From: Nitrospirota bacterium
GTDB taxonomy: Bacteria > Nitrospirota > Thermodesulfovibrionia > Thermodesulfovibrionales > Dissulfurispiraceae
DNA length: 40,782 nt
Reading direction: 5' to 3'
Assembly (NCBI GenBank): GCA_023476565.1
Contig: JAMCVZ010000011.1
Location: 1 to 40,782 of the forward strand
Every line of letters begins with the position of its first letter. The first letter of the stretch is position 1. Shown piece after piece: positions 15,306 through 24,803 of the stretch. The notes under the pieces were generated by a model. That model was not told the origin of the DNA. It saw only the letters and a program-made list of their open reading frames with translations, and searched no databases. The position numbers and the translations under genes are program-made.

Positions 15306-16266
15306 CTTGCCTGATAAGCCCGGCCCTGGCTGTCTCGATATCCGCCTTTATGTTGCAGCCCGCGGCGTTTTTGTGCCCCCCGCCTCCGAAAGACTCTGCA
15401 ATACGGGCGACATTTATAGCGCCTCTCGACCTGAGGCTTGCCTTATAATCATTTTCACTGACTTCCCGCAAGAGGATTGCGACCCTTATCTTTTTCATAA
15501 CCTGCGGGAATGAGACAAAGCTTTCGGTATCGTCGGGAGAGGTGGATGTCTCCTCAAACATTCTTTTCGTGATTGTTGTGATTGCAATGCCGTCTTCGAT
15601 CCGGATCGTGTTGAGCAATTTTATGAAAAGTTTGAAGCGGCCCTCCGACCATGATTCATTCAATTCCCGGTGAATTAGATGGGGCGGGGCACCCGCTTCG
15701 GTCAGGGCAGCGGCAACAACGAGCACTTCAGGCGATGTATTTTCGAACCGGAAGTTTCCTGTATCGACAATCAATGCGGTGTAGAGGTTTATCGCCATCT
15801 CTTTTGTTACCGCTATCCCGAGCGCCTTTATGAGGTAATAGATCATCATGCCGGTAGCTGCAATATCAGGCGCCACCCATTTGAAGTCACCGAACTCTTT
15901 TTCGGTCTCATGATGGTCTATTACCGCCGAGGCTTGAAAGGTGAGATAGGCAAGCACGGACCTCTCCATCCCGGTACGTTTGATCTCATTGCAATCCACA
16001 AGTATAAGGTTTCTGAATTCCTGTATCGCTATGCCGGAAGATACCGCCGTATCAAAGGTGCAGAACCTCTCGTAACCCGGCAGGAACAGATAGTGCTCCG
16101 GAACCGAATCCCTGCATAAGAGAAGGGTTCTTTTGCCCAGCTTTTCGAGGGCCATAGAAAGCGCAAGAGCGGAGCCCAGAGCATCGCCGTCAGGACTCAG
16201 GTGGGCAGCGATTATAAAACTATCTTCCCTCTTGAGGAAATCGAGCAGATGTGCCGGCGGGATCAA
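15280..16266 (-). CDS. nrnA: Bifunctional oligoribonuclease/PAP phosphatase NrnA (DHH-DHHA1)
   Basis: NrnA degrades nano-RNAs and dephosphorylates 3'-phosphoadenosine 5'-phosphate. The 328-aa protein has the metal motifs AAHLSPDGDALGSA (H22, D26, D28), LVDCNE (D91) and DHHE (117-120). A C-terminal DHHA1 domain has SFGGGGHKNAAGC. It overlaps rbfA by 4 bp (translational coupling), the normal infB-rbfA-nrnA order. Its 3' end overlaps the convergent vorB gene by 26 bp. truB, which often follows, is not here. Confidence 0.93.
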   Translation of the reverse strand: MIPPAHLLDFLKREDSFIIAAHLSPDGDALGSALALSMALEKLGKRTLLLCRDSVPEHYLFLPGYERFCTFDTAVSSGIAIQEFRNLILVDCNEIKRTGMERSVLAYLTFQASAVIDHHETEKEFGDFKWVAPDIAATGMMIYYLIKALGIAVTKEMAINLYTALIVDTGNFRFENTSPEVLVVAAALTEAGAPPHLIHRELNESWSEGRFKLFIKLLNTIRIEDGIAITTITKRMFEETSTSPDDTESFVSFPQVMKKIRVAILLREVSENDYKASLRSRGAINVARIAESFGGGGHKNAAGCNIKADIETARAGLIRQVKEQMNEG

Positions 16267-16622
16267 TCTTCCGAAGACTCCTTTTTCTTTATTTCTCTCA
16301 GCAATCTGTCGATCCTGTCGCCGTGCTCTATGGATTTATCAATCCTGAACTCGATAGCCGGAATGAATTTCACTCTCACCCGCTTCGATATCTCGCTGCG
16401 AACGAGACCTTTTGCAGAATTCAAAATCTCGAGCGTCGTATCCTTATCTTCCTCGTTCAGCACGCTGATGAAGATCTTTGCTATTTTCAGGTCTTCAGAC
16501 AGCTCGACATCGGTTACCGTAACAAACCCGATACGGGGGTCTTTTACTCTCCTCATGATGATATCGGCTATCTCTTCTCTCAGCAGGATGCTTAATCTCT
16601 GTGATCGCTTGTATGGGTGCAT
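16263..16622 (-). CDS. rbfA: Ribosome-binding factor A
   Basis: RbfA is a 30S maturation factor that binds near helix 1 and helix 45 of 16S rRNA and aids cold adaptation. The 119-aa protein has the KH-like pattern: YKRSQRLSILLREEIADII, RVKDPRIGFVTVTDVELSEDL, AKIFISVLNEEDK and FIPAIEFRIDKSIEHGDRIDRLL. It is followed by nrnA with a 4-bp overlap and preceded by infB. The gap to infB (103 bp) holds a GTGTCAGT word hairpin. Confidence 0.95.
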   Translation of the reverse strand: MHPYKRSQRLSILLREEIADIIMRRVKDPRIGFVTVTDVELSEDLKIAKIFISVLNEEDKDTTLEILNSAKGLVRSEISKRVRVKFIPAIEFRIDKSIEHGDRIDRLLREIKKKESSED

Positions 16623-16624
16623 AG

Positions 16625-16703
16625 GTCAGTGTCAGTAAAACAGTGTCAGTGTTTAGTGTCAGTGTCGGTTAAAGGAATTTTTTCATTCCTCTTACTGACA
16701 CTA
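16625..16703. repeat. Word hairpin, GTGTCAGT family
   Basis: The left half repeats GTCAGT/GTGTCAGT at least four times. Then comes an inner stem AGGAAT-TTTTTC-ATTCCT (16673-16690), and the right half begins ACTGACACTAT, the complement of the word. It fills the gap after the infB stop, before rbfA. The same word recurs at 21425-21485. Confidence 0.75.
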
Positions 16704-16725
16704 TCCACCGACGCCGGCACTCCTT

Positions 16726-19137
16726 TTATAGTTTTGCGGCTATTTTCTCGATAATATAGTTTTCGAGTATATCGCCGATTTTGAGGTCGTTAAAGTTTTC
16801 TATGGTAATACCGCATTCGTATCCGGTCTGCGCTTCCTTGATATCATCCTTGAATCTCTTCAACGAGGCCAGCTTCCCCTCGTAGACGACGATATTGTCC
16901 CTGATTACCCTGATGCCTTCGCTTGTGCGGCTCATCATCCCGTCAAGCACATAACAGCCGGCGATAGTGCCGAGCCTCGAGACATGGAAAAGCTGCCTCA
17001 CTTCGGCCCTGCCCAGGATCTTCTCCTTGAGGGTCGGTTCAAGAAGTCCTTCCAGCGCCTTCTTCACGTCCTCGATGGCATCATAGATTATGTTGTACAG
17101 CCTTATATCCACACCCTCTTTCTCCGCAATCTGCGATGCCTTGAGCTCGGGACGGACATTAAAGCCTATGATAATGGCATTTGACGCGGCCGCAAGCATC
17201 ACATCGGATTCGTTGATTCCGCCGACCGACGCATGGATGACCCTTACTTTCACTTCGGTATGGATTATCCCCTCAAGCGCCTGCTTTATGGCCTCAACAG
17301 AACCCTGGACATCGCCTTTGATAACAATGTTCAGTTCCTTTATCTGGCCCTCCTTTATTCTCGCGTACAACTCATCGAGGGTCAACTTTTTGTGCCTGGC
17401 TATTTCCGCAAGCCGCTGCTTCTGAAGCCGTGCCAGGGCTATCTGCCGCGCCTTCCGCTCGTCCTCGACACTGGTAAAGACATCACCCGCTGTGGGCACC
17501 TCGGAAAAGCCGATGACCTCGACCGGGGTTGACGGGCCCGCCGTGAATATCTTCTTGCCGGTATCGTCAATCAGCGCCCTTACCCTTCCGGACGCTGCAC
17601 CCGCGACAAAGGCATCTCCTATTTTCAATGTGCCCGATTGAATCAGCACCGTAGCTACGGGTCCCCTGCCCTTGTCCAGTTTTGCTTCGATGATCGTCCC
17701 CCGTGCAGGCTTGTGGGGATTGGCCTTCAGTTCCATCATCTCCGCCTGAAGCAGCACCATCTCGAGGAGGTGCTCGATACCGATTCTCTTTTTCGCAGAA
17801 ACCTCCACGAAAATATTCTGGCCGCCCCACTCTTCGGATACCACCCCGCGCTCCGCCAGTTCGTTCCTTACTCTCGACGCATTCGCTTCGGGCTTGTCTA
17901 TCTTGTTTATGGCCACCAATATGGGAACGTTTGCAGCCTTGGAATGGTCGATTGCCTCCACGGTCTGGGGCATTACGCCGTCATCCGCCGCAACCACGAG
18001 CACGACGATATCCGTAACTTTAGCGCCCCTCGCCCTTAACGCCGTAAATGCCTCATGGCCCGGGGTATCAAGAAACGTTATATCCTTGCCCTGGAGTGAT
18101 ACTTTATAAGCTCCGATGTGCTGTGTAATACCGCCCGCCTCCGTCTCGGTGACCTTCGTCTCCCTTATCGCGTCCAGCAAAGAGGTCTTGCCGTGGTCGA
18201 CGTGCCCCATGATCGTAACAACCGGCGGCCTCGGAATAAGGTCCACGGTCTCTTCCACAGCCTCTTCTATGACATCGATATTTTCAGCGGTAACTGATTC
18301 GGCCTTTACTCCGAAACTATCGGCGACCAGGATAGCCGCGTCCATATCGATGGGCTGGTTGAGAGTCGCCATATAGCCCATTTCCATAAGCTTTTTTATG
18401 ACGTCGGACACCTTCGTTCCTATAAGCTCCGCAAAGACCTTTACCGTTGTCCCTTCTTCCAGCTTTATCGACTTCTTTCGCGGGGCCGTAATCTGGGACT
18501 GGGCCGGCTGCTGTTCAAATTTTCTGAACCTGTCCTTGCCGGGCCTCTTGCCGCCTTTCTGATCGACCCATTTTTTGGGCTCTATCCTCTTGATCGCCTG
18601 GAATGCCTTCTGCATCGCCGGCTTGACCTTGATCTTCTCTACCTTTTCAACCTCTATCTCTTTTTTGAACCTGTCGGGCACTTTGATTTCTTCATCATCT
18701 TCGGCAACAGGGGCGGCGGGCAGGGTGGTTTCCAACTGCTCGACATCCTCAACGGGGATACTACTTGCTTCCGCCTCACCGGTTTTCATTTCAACGGGCT
18801 TCTCAGCCCTGTCCTTCCTGGCGGGCCCGACAATCTTACCGGACTTCTCCTCTTTTGCCTCTACCCTCTTTTCAGGTTTCCGCTCCGGTTTTTCCGCTGC
18901 CTTTTCAGGCAATTTTTTGGGCGCGGCCTGCTCCGGGGCTTTCTTCGCAGCCGCCGGCGCCTTCTGCTGCTTGAATGCAGCTTTAACCTTCTCCGCTTCA
19001 TCAGCGCCGAGCTTTAAATTTGTCGTCCCCTTCTTGTACTCGATGTGTCTCATCTTTCCAAGCTCTTTGACGACTTCAGTAGCTTTTACGCCCAGTTCCT
19101 TTGCCAGCTCAGTGCTTTTTATTTCAGTATTGGACAT
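16726..19137 (-). CDS. infB: Translation initiation factor IF-2
   Basis: IF-2 is the GTPase that brings initiator tRNA to the ribosome and promotes subunit joining. The 803-aa protein has an IF2N domain at the N-terminus ([20 protein letters not shown]). A long Lys/Ala/Pro/Glu-rich linker (about 55-215) and a second IF2N ([20 protein letters not shown]) follow. Its G domain has [12 protein letters not shown] (about 310), DTPGHEAF and NKIDKP, with domains II-IV beyond it and a typical [20 protein letters not shown] end. nusA, which usually precedes it, is missing here; infB instead begins a unit, divergent from rpmB. Confidence 0.98.
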   Translation of the reverse strand: MSNTEIKSTELAKELGVKATEVVKELGKMRHIEYKKGTTNLKLGADEAEKVKAAFKQQKAPAAAKKAPEQAAPKKLPEKAAEKPERKPEKRVEAKEEKSGKIVGPARKDRAEKPVEMKTGEAEASSIPVEDVEQLETTLPAAPVAEDDEEIKVPDRFKKEIEVEKVEKIKVKPAMQKAFQAIKRIEPKKWVDQKGGKRPGKDRFRKFEQQPAQSQITAPRKKSIKLEEGTTVKVFAELIGTKVSDVIKKLMEMGYMATLNQPIDMDAAILVADSFGVKAESVTAENIDVIEEAVEETVDLIPRPPVVTIMGHVDHGKTSLLDAIRETKVTETEAGGITQHIGAYKVSLQGKDITFLDTPGHEAFTALRARGAKVTDIVVLVVAADDGVMPQTVEAIDHSKAANVPILVAINKIDKPEANASRVRNELAERGVVSEEWGGQNIFVEVSAKKRIGIEHLLEMVLLQAEMMELKANPHKPARGTIIEAKLDKGRGPVATVLIQSGTLKIGDAFVAGAASGRVRALIDDTGKKIFTAGPSTPVEVIGFSEVPTAGDVFTSVEDERKARQIALARLQKQRLAEIARHKKLTLDELYARIKEGQIKELNIVIKGDVQGSVEAIKQALEGIIHTEVKVRVIHASVGGINESDVMLAAASNAIIIGFNVRPELKASQIAEKEGVDIRLYNIIYDAIEDVKKALEGLLEPTLKEKILGRAEVRQLFHVSRLGTIAGCYVLDGMMSRTSEGIRVIRDNIVVYEGKLASLKRFKDDIKEAQTGYECGITIENFNDLKIGDILENYIIEKIAAKL

Positions 19138-19174
19138 CTATATTTCAACCTCCGATCTTTTCTTCAAGTGAAAA

Positions 19175-19286
19175 ACAAGAGATGAGAAATGGGAAATTAA
19201 GAAATAAACAACACGGGACAACGGTTTTCGCCTTCTCAGTATCTTGTCTCTTATCTCTCATTTCTTAATTTTCTATTTCTCATTTT
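19175..19286. repeat. Word hairpin, CATTTCTC family
   Basis: Left arm (19175-19206) is rich in GAGAAATG and AATTAAG. The right arm (19240-19286) contains TCTCATTTCTTAATTTT followed by TATTTCTCATT, which pairs with the left arm at about 23 of 26 positions. It lies between divergent infB and rpmB, near their promoters. The same word is used at 29097-29165. Confidence 0.75.
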
Positions 19287-19296
19287 TAGTTTATAC

Positions 19297-19325
19297 TTGT
19301 AACATTACTCCTGAAATGTTATCAT
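19297..19325 (+). promoter_or_regulatory. Candidate sigma-70 promoter for rpmB
   Basis: TTGTAA (19297-19302), 17 bp, TATCAT (19320-19325), about 40 bp before the rpmB ATG. A purine-rich AAAGGGGGTG ribosome site lies between promoter and start. The match is moderate. Confidence 0.45.
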
Positions 19326-19364
19326 AAAAGACTTTTTAATGCAATCAAAGGGGGTGCGTATAAT

Positions 19365-19553
19365 ATGGCCAGTTGTACTATTTGCGGAAAAAAGAGGGCT
19401 GTCGGGAATAACGTAAGCCATGCAAATAATAAAACAAAACGCGTTTTAATGCCGAATATCCAGAGGATCAAAATCGTTACAGACGGCGGCACCAAAAGAA
19501 CACATGTATGCACAAGATGTATCAGGTCCAAGAAAGTAGTTAAAGCCGTCTAA
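19365..19553 (+). CDS. rpmB: 50S ribosomal protein L28
   Basis: The 62-aa protein starts [19 protein letters not shown], continues [15 protein letters not shown] and ends [17 protein letters not shown]. Both Cys pairs (CTIC and CTRC) are present, so this is the zinc-binding form. It is one of the few plus-strand genes and leads a small unit with the DUF721 gene. The gap after it is filled by an AACGAGT word hairpin. Confidence 0.96.
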   Translation: MASCTICGKKRAVGNNVSHANNKTKRVLMPNIQRIKIVTDGGTKRTHVCTRCIRSKKVVKAV

Positions 19554-19560
19554 AAACCGT

Positions 19561-19640
19561 AACGAGTAATTTTATTCAGTAACGAGTTTTCGGAATTATT
19601 GTCTTTCAACTCGTTACTTGTAACTTGTTACCGCCTTTAA
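19561..19640. repeat. Word hairpin, AACGAGT family
   Basis: The core stem is perfect over 11 bp: AGTAACGAGTT (19578-19588) with AACTCGTTACT (19608-19618). Flanking extra copies are AACGAGTAA on the left and CTTGTAACTTGTTACC on the right. The loop contains GGAATTATTGTCTTTC. The loop and words closely match the element at 38708-38792, nearly 20 kb away. Confidence 0.85.
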
Positions 19641-19664
19641 GGTTGCTTGTTACTTTCCGTTCAT

Positions 19665-20102
19665 ATGGAAAATGCCGGTTCAATACTCTCAGCCCTCCTT
19701 AAAAGCCTCGGCATAGAAGAAAGGGTCAGGCTTGAGTCCATTCAAAGAGAATGGCCCACCCTCTTCACCGGGCCGCTTGCGCTCCATACTTATCCGGTGG
19801 ACATTAAAGACGGAGAACTGATCGTCAATGTCGATTCCCCTGCCTGGCTGCAACAGTTGAAGTTCTTTAAAAAGGACATGATAAAGAAACTCCATGAATA
19901 CCGCATCAGGGAGATCAAATTCAAACACGGCAGGATTTATAATCCCCGGAAAGGCCCCGCGAAAAATCCCGTAACCGCCCATAGAACCGGGGAGCTTAAA
20001 GAAACCGACATCGCCTGGATAAACGATACCATAGCCGGCATTCAGGATCCCGAATTAAAAGAAAGCATCAGGAAAGCGATGGAAAAAGCCTTAAGACAGT
20101 AG
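19665..20102 (+). CDS. DUF721 (DciA-like) protein
   Basis: The DUF721 family includes DciA, which helps load the replicative helicase in bacteria lacking DnaC. The 145-aa protein has the family core: SILSALLKSLGIEERVRLESIQREWPTL (helical), then GELIVNVDSPAWLQQLKFFKKDMIKKL, where the W-x-x-Q-L motif is diagnostic, and IREIKFKHGRI. A basic linker and a C-terminal helix follow. The start is uncertain: ATG at 19665 fits alignment, but no Shine-Dalgarno is seen, and a TTG at 19647 is an alternative. A replication role is family inference. Confidence 0.8.
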   Translation: MENAGSILSALLKSLGIEERVRLESIQREWPTLFTGPLALHTYPVDIKDGELIVNVDSPAWLQQLKFFKKDMIKKLHEYRIREIKFKHGRIYNPRKGPAKNPVTAHRTGELKETDIAWINDTIAGIQDPELKESIRKAMEKALRQ

Positions 20103-20159
20103 GGGCGATCCCTATGTGGTCGCCCAAAGACCGGGCAGGCACACAGGCCTGCCCCTACT
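20098..20159. repeat. GC-rich nested inverted repeat, probable bidirectional terminator
   Basis: Outer arms AGTAGGGGC (20098-20106) and GCCCCTACT (20151-20159) enclose two smaller hairpins: GGGCGA/TCGCCC and GGGCAGGC/GCCTGCCC. It spans the DUF721 stop codon and the 68-bp gap before the clpX end. This style (GTAGGGGC...GCCCCTAC) is seen as a dispersed repeat in many bacterial genomes. It would block read-through from both sides. Confidence 0.7.
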
Positions 20160-20170
20160 CGTCACTGCCG

Positions 20171-21409
20171 TTATGCGGATTCAGCCTGCTCATATACAAG
20201 GAGCGGCCTCTCTCCCTTGGTAATGGCCTCCTCGTTGATCATACATTCGGTTACGCCGCTCCGGGAGGGTATTTCGTACATGATCTCAAGCATAACGTCT
20301 TCCAGGATGGCCCTTAAGCCGCGTGCGCCGGTCTTTCTTTCTATGGCCCTTTTGGCTATCGCAGCCAATGCCCCTTCCGTAAATTTCAGGCGGACATTAT
20401 CCAGCGCAAGCAGTTTCTGATACTGCTTCACAAGGGCGTTCTTCGGCTGGGTCAAAATCGTTATAAGGGCCGCCTCATCCAGTTCCTCGAGAGTCGCCAC
20501 AACCGGAAGCCTTCCCACGAATTCGGGGATTAACCCGTACTTCAGAAGGTCCTCGGGCTCGACAAGACCCAATATGTTTTTTCTCTTTTTGTCCCTGGCG
20601 CCGGCAACTTCGGAACCGAAGCCTATGCTCTTTTTGCCTGTCCTGCGTTCAATTATCGTATCAAGCCCGACAAATGCCCCGCCGCACATGAAAAGGATAT
20701 TGGTGGTATCAAGCTGTATATACTCCTGCTGCGGGTGCTTTCTCCCGCCCTGAGGCGGTATATTTGCCACCGTGCCTTCTATGATTTTCAGAAGGGCCTG
20801 CTGGACGCCCTCACCCGATACATCCCTGGTTATCGACGGGCTGTCGGATTTCCTGCTTATTTTGTCGATCTCGTCAATATATATGATTCCCCTCTGCGCC
20901 TTTTCCACATCGTAGTCCGCCGCCTGAAGCAGTTTGAGCAGCACGTTCTCAACGTCCTCTCCCACGTAGCCGGCTTCGGTAAGGGTCGTTGCATCGGCCA
21001 GGGTGAACGGCACATCGAGGTACTTGGCAAGAATCTGGGCAAGGAGCGTCTTGCCCGTACCTGTCGGCCCTATCATGAGTATGTTGCTCTTCTGCAGCTC
21101 CACATCGGACTTGGAGCCCCTGAATATCCTTTTGTAGTGGTTATGGACGGCAACGGACAGAATTTTCTTTGCCCGCTCCTGGCCTACAACATAATCATCA
21201 AGGAAGCTATGAATATCGGCGGGGATCGGCAGCTTCCTGGAGAAGTCCCTGTCTGCTACGTGCAGTTCTTCATCTATAATTTCATTACAGAGCCCGACAC
21301 ATTCATCGCATATATACACCATCGGGCCTGCGATCAGCTTTTTGACCTCGTCCTGTCCTTTACCGCAAAAGGAGCATTTGAGAGAGTTATCGTTCATTTT
21401 CCTTGCCAT
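20171..21409 (-). CDS. clpX: ClpXP protease ATP-binding subunit ClpX
   Basis: ClpX is the AAA+ unfoldase that feeds substrates to ClpP. The 412-aa protein begins with the zinc-binding C4 domain ([13 protein letters not shown]...[10 protein letters not shown]). It has Walker A GPTGTGKT, Walker [11 protein letters not shown], the GYVGEDVE pore-1 loop region, and sensor-like [12 protein letters not shown]-type sequence ([10 protein letters not shown]). The end [12 protein letters not shown] is complete. It follows clpP and tig in a classic operon order tig-clpP-clpX. Confidence 0.98.
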   Translation of the reverse strand: MARKMNDNSLKCSFCGKGQDEVKKLIAGPMVYICDECVGLCNEIIDEELHVADRDFSRKLPIPADIHSFLDDYVVGQERAKKILSVAVHNHYKRIFRGSKSDVELQKSNILMIGPTGTGKTLLAQILAKYLDVPFTLADATTLTEAGYVGEDVENVLLKLLQAADYDVEKAQRGIIYIDEIDKISRKSDSPSITRDVSGEGVQQALLKIIEGTVANIPPQGGRKHPQQEYIQLDTTNILFMCGGAFVGLDTIIERRTGKKSIGFGSEVAGARDKKRKNILGLVEPEDLLKYGLIPEFVGRLPVVATLEELDEAALITILTQPKNALVKQYQKLLALDNVRLKFTEGALAAIAKRAIERKTGARGLRAILEDVMLEIMYEIPSRSGVTECMINEEAITKGERPLLVYEQAESA

Positions 21410-21424
21410 CTAAACCTCCAAATC

Positions 21425-21485
21425 AGTTTCAGTATCAGTAATCGGTGCCAGTAAGGAATCTCGCAACCGACACTGTCAACTGCCG
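21425..21485. repeat. Word hairpin, GTGTCAGT family, degenerate
   Basis: The gap after clpP has CAGT words on the left (TTTCAGTATCAGTAATCGG), AAGGAATCTCG in the middle and complements (ACCGACACTGTC, CTAATCACTG) on the right. Pairing is imperfect. The words match those of 16625-16703. Confidence 0.55.
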
Positions 21486-21489
21486 CTAA

Positions 21490-22095
21490 TCACTGTTTTT
21501 TCACCTTGGCCTCTTTTACCGTGGATATCACATCATCAACGATACCGTATGCCTTTGCTTCCTCTCCCGACATGAAGTAATCCCTTTCAGTATCAGTATG
21601 AATTTTCTCGTAGGACTGCCCTGTGTGGTGCGCGAGAATTCTGTTGAGCGACTCCTTCATCCGCAGTATCTCCCTGGCATGTATCTCCACGTCCGTAGCC
21701 TGCCCGTAAAAGCCGGCTGTCGGCTGATGTATCATTATGCGCGAATTGGGCAGCGCAAGCCGCTTGCCCTTGGTCCCGGCGCTTAAAAGCAGGGCGCCCA
21801 TGCTTGCTGCCTGGCCGATGCAATAGGTCGCTATGTCCGGCTTGACGTACTGCATGGTATCGTACATCGCAAGGCCCGCGGATACGACGCCTCCGGGCGA
21901 ATTGATGTAGATATGGATATCCTTCTCAGGGTCCTCTGTCTGCAGGAAAAGCAGTTGCGCTATTACGACGTTCGCCACGTTGTCATCTATGGCCGTGCCG
22001 ATAAAGATGATCCTGTCCTTCAGGAGCCTTGAATAAATATCGTAGGCCCTTTCGGTTCTTCCCGTCTGCTCTATTACAATCGGAACAATGCTCAT
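21490..22095 (-). CDS. clpP: ATP-dependent Clp protease proteolytic subunit
   Basis: ClpP is the serine protease chamber partnering ClpX. The 201-aa protein shows the catalytic triad: Ser98 (GQAASMGA), His123 (MIHQP) and Asp172 (ERDYFM). [16 protein letters not shown] provides the oxyanion region. The start [25 protein letters not shown] gives a normal short propeptide. It sits 21 bp after tig. Confidence 0.98.
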   Translation of the reverse strand: MSIVPIVIEQTGRTERAYDIYSRLLKDRIIFIGTAIDDNVANVVIAQLLFLQTEDPEKDIHIYINSPGGVVSAGLAMYDTMQYVKPDIATYCIGQAASMGALLLSAGTKGKRLALPNSRIMIHQPTAGFYGQATDVEIHAREILRMKESLNRILAHHTGQSYEKIHTDTERDYFMSGEEAKAYGIVDDVISTVKEAKVKKQ

Positions 22096-22116
22096 AATTT
22101 AGTCTCCTTGCTTGCT

Positions 22117-23376
22117 CTACTTTTCTATTTTCGCTTTACCGAGCAAAAAGTTTAACACTTTTTTCTCAAAGACAGTACGTTTCAGCCCCTCAAGCGAGCC
22201 GTCTTTCGCTACATAATATTTTATAACATTTTCGGGAGAGATATAAAATCTCCGGGCGATGGCGAGGACCTCTTCCTTGACATCCTCTTCCTTAACGGTG
22301 ATTCCCTCTTTCTCGCCGATCAATTCCAGCAAAATGGACGCCTTTACGCTCTTTTCCGCATGAGGCCTCAATTCCGCAAGCAGTTCCTCATCCGGACGGT
22401 TATCCTTGCCCGATGACTTTATCTCGTCGATTATCCCTTTGATCTCCGCGTCAAGCAGGCTTTCGGGAGCATCGAATGAGTGGGATTCGAGGAGTTTATC
22501 GAGTATTTCCTTCTGTTTGGCCCTGTCCGCCTCCCTGTTTTTCACTGTGATGATATTCTCCCTGACCCTGTCCCGCAATTGCCCTGCATTCTCAAGTCCC
22601 AGATCCTTTGCGAATTCATCGTCGACTGCAGCAACGTTGCGCCTCTTGATATCCTTAATTTTAATTTCGAATTTCGGTTTTTTCCCGGCGAAGGGCGACT
22701 GCAGATCCTCGGGGAAAGCCGCCTCCAGCTCGAATTCCTCATCCTTTCTCTTTCCTGTAAGCCCGTCAAAAAACTCCTGCGGGTAAGGTCCGCTGCCCAC
22801 TTTAAGGACTACATCCTTTGCAGTGGAATCCCAGTGCGGATTATCCGCGGTCCCGGCACTCTTGACCGTGTAGTCGACAGTCACGAGATCGCCGGTATTG
22901 ATGCCGTCATCCACGGCCTCATAGGCGGCCTTTTCTTCTGCAAGATTTTTCAGAACGGAATCCACCTCAGCATCAATCACTTCTATGGGGATATCCTTAA
23001 CAGGGATGTCCTCATAGTTGAGATTTTCAACCTTTGGCCTGACATCCACCATGATGGTCATGGAGAGGGGAATGTTGCGCTGAAAATCAAAAGACTCTTC
23101 CACAACAGGTCCGGAAACCGGTTTTATATCGGCCTCCCTGACCGCAGCCATATAGAATTCAGGAACCATCCTCTCTAAAACATCAGCCTCTACATTCCTG
23201 CCGAACTTCTTTTCTATCATGGTCATCGGCGCCTTGCCGGGTCTGAACCCGGGAAGCTTTGACTTCCTCTGAACATCCAGAAGGCCCTTTTTTATCTCAG
23301 CCTCTATGGTCTCGGCAGGTATCTCTATTTTCAGCCGTTTCTTTGTCGATGATATGTCCTCAAGTGCCTTTAACAA
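22117..23376 (-). CDS. tig: Trigger factor
   Basis: Trigger factor is the ribosome-associated chaperone and peptidyl-prolyl isomerase. The 419-aa protein has the ribosome-binding loop signature GFRPGKAPMTMIEKKFG (about 43-59), and an FKBP-like domain (GDLVTVDYTV...) near 150-240. The C-terminal helical arm ends in VLNFLLGKAKIEK. It is first in the tig-clpP-clpX operon, with a good promoter at 23417-23446. Confidence 0.97.
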   Translation of the reverse strand: MLKALEDISSTKKRLKIEIPAETIEAEIKKGLLDVQRKSKLPGFRPGKAPMTMIEKKFGRNVEADVLERMVPEFYMAAVREADIKPVSGPVVEESFDFQRNIPLSMTIMVDVRPKVENLNYEDIPVKDIPIEVIDAEVDSVLKNLAEEKAAYEAVDDGINTGDLVTVDYTVKSAGTADNPHWDSTAKDVVLKVGSGPYPQEFFDGLTGKRKDEEFELEAAFPEDLQSPFAGKKPKFEIKIKDIKRRNVAAVDDEFAKDLGLENAGQLRDRVRENIITVKNREADRAKQKEILDKLLESHSFDAPESLLDAEIKGIIDEIKSSGKDNRPDEELLAELRPHAEKSVKASILLELIGEKEGITVKEEDVKEEVLAIARRFYISPENVIKYYVAKDGSLEGLKRTVFEKKVLNFLLGKAKIEK

Positions 23377-23416
23377 TTTCCCCTCCGTACGCTTAATGCT
23401 TGATTTACAATCAATT

Positions 23417-23446
23417 AGTTTACACTTAACAGCGCTGCTTTGTCAA
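23417..23446 (-). promoter_or_regulatory. Sigma-70 promoter for tig-clpP-clpX
   Basis: On the minus strand TTGACA (23446-23441), 18-bp spacer, TAAACT (23422-23417). The trigger factor ATG is about 40 bp downstream, with GGAGGGG between. The remaining gap to 23645 has a CCCCC/GGGGG inverted pair near 23457-23485 but no gene or named site. Confidence 0.65.
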
Positions 23447-23645
23447 TTTCCGGGAGCCCCCAACTGCTTGTAGAAACGGGGGATTCCAGAGGTTTTCTGC
23501 CGGGGAATTACATTTTTGCTGATTGAAAATAATTCCTCTGTGAATAAATCGGCGCCGTTATCAGACAGAAATACGTTTCCTGTTACTGTAAGTATAGTAT
23601 CAGATTAAGGCAGTTGTAAAACAGGGGTACGTGGCAATTAAGCGC

Positions 23646-24377
23646 CTATCCGTAATTTAATTTTAACAGGACCAGAAAGGCTATGCCTTTAAGCACCTCT
23701 ATCCAGCCCGCAGCCCTTAATTTGATGTTATAGAGAGTAAGAGAGAAAATAATATTGTCGACCAGGGGGAAAAGCACGACAGCAGGTACTTTTATGGCAT
23801 AATAGATTGCGAAGGCAAAAAAAACATAGAGCACCATTGATATCCTCTCAAGAGCCCTCTTCCTGAGATATACTTTTACTTTGAACACCCCCGCCGTAAA
23901 GAAGACCGCTGCCGCTATGTACAGCCGGGAATCTACTTCGCCTGATACGGCACAATGAGCAATAAGGGCCGAAAGCGTGAGCGTCGCAAAACCGGCGATT
24001 TCAGTAGTAATGGCATGTTCGCCTGCGGACTTCAGCAGGAGGATATACACGACCGGGACAGGTACATAGGGCAGCAGCCTCAGAACAGTATTGCCAAAAA
24101 CTGCAAGCAGCAGCAACGACGCCAGGAATACCTGCACCATAAAAATCCCCGCTCCCTTTGAATCTGCGCGGCGTAACCACCATGTAAAAGCCTGCTTCGA
24201 ATTTACGAACAGCGAGAGGGCAATAAGCGCCAGCATGCTTTTCAAGCCGCCCCATTCCCAAGACGTCTTAGCAGCCGGGAAACCGGCCAGAAAGCCGGTA
24301 AGAAACGAGATGACCAGGACTCCCCAGGAGCCGTATTCCTTGAGTATGTATTTGCTTATCTCTGTCCTCACACTCAA
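23646..24377 (-). CDS. YwiC-like integral membrane protein
   Basis: The 243-aa protein has about seven or eight hydrophobic segments. Its N-terminal EYGSWGVLVISFLTGFLAG fits the YwiC-like family (typical start 'P.EHG.W..L..P...G'). Basic loops (WWLRRADSKG, VYLRKRALERIS) suggest membrane orientation. Function of the family is unknown. It ends 9 bp after the SemiSWEET gene in the direction of transcription, so both share a message. Confidence 0.6.
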   Translation of the reverse strand: MSVRTEISKYILKEYGSWGVLVISFLTGFLAGFPAAKTSWEWGGLKSMLALIALSLFVNSKQAFTWWLRRADSKGAGIFMVQVFLASLLLLAVFGNTVLRLLPYVPVPVVYILLLKSAGEHAITTEIAGFATLTLSALIAHCAVSGEVDSRLYIAAAVFFTAGVFKVKVYLRKRALERISMVLYVFFAFAIYYAIKVPAVVLFPLVDNIIFSLTLYNIKLRAAGWIEVLKGIAFLVLLKLNYG

Positions 24378-24386
24378 TTGATACCC

Positions 24387-24647
24387 TTATTTATACCTTA
24401 TTTTAAAATACAGAATTACCACGACGAGGACAAACGATATGCTGTTCGCCAGTATCACCGGCAAATCCTGGATTAAAAGCCCGTAAACCATCCAGAGGAA
24501 TATCCCTGTCCCCAGGATAAGGAACATCCAGAGAGAGATGTCTTTCGTCTCTTTCATTCTCCACGATTTGATCACCTGCGGAATAAACGACGTGGTTGTC
24601 AATGCGGCTGCCAGAAGTCCGATGAGCGTAACGCTGTTGATTGACAT
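24387..24647 (-). CDS. SemiSWEET sugar transporter
   Basis: The 86-aa protein has three transmembrane helices with the PQ-loop/MtN3 pattern: LIGLLAAALTTTSFIPQVIKSWRMKETKDIS, then LWMFLILGTGIFLWMVYGLLIQD and NSISFVLVVVILYFKIRYK. The conserved FIPQ in helix 1 and W-x-x-YG in helix 2 are seen. Family members form dimers that move sugars passively. Substrate is unknown here. It is the first gene of a pair with the YwiC-like gene. Confidence 0.9.
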   Translation of the reverse strand: MSINSVTLIGLLAAALTTTSFIPQVIKSWRMKETKDISLWMFLILGTGIFLWMVYGLLIQDLPVILANSISFVLVVVILYFKIRYK

Positions 24648-24745
24648 TATCTTTATTGCAAGAGCCCCCTCTCAGTTTGTCGAGCTTTCATTATATTCTA
24701 TACCGTTTTGACGGGATTAGGGAACAAACTGTTTTCTGAATAAAC

Positions 24746-24780
24746 AAAGAGGATGGAGGGAACTTCCCTCCATCCTCTTT
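24746..24780 (-). terminator. Strong rho-independent terminator of the membrane-paralog operon
   Basis: Arms of 16 bp (AAAGAGGATGGAGGGA and its complement) with a 3-nt centre. On the minus strand T-rich CTTTGTTTATT follows. It lies 23 bp beyond the stop of the gene at 24804. Confidence 0.85.
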
Positions 24781-24803
24781 TGTCTGTACGTCTGTCTATT
24801 CTT

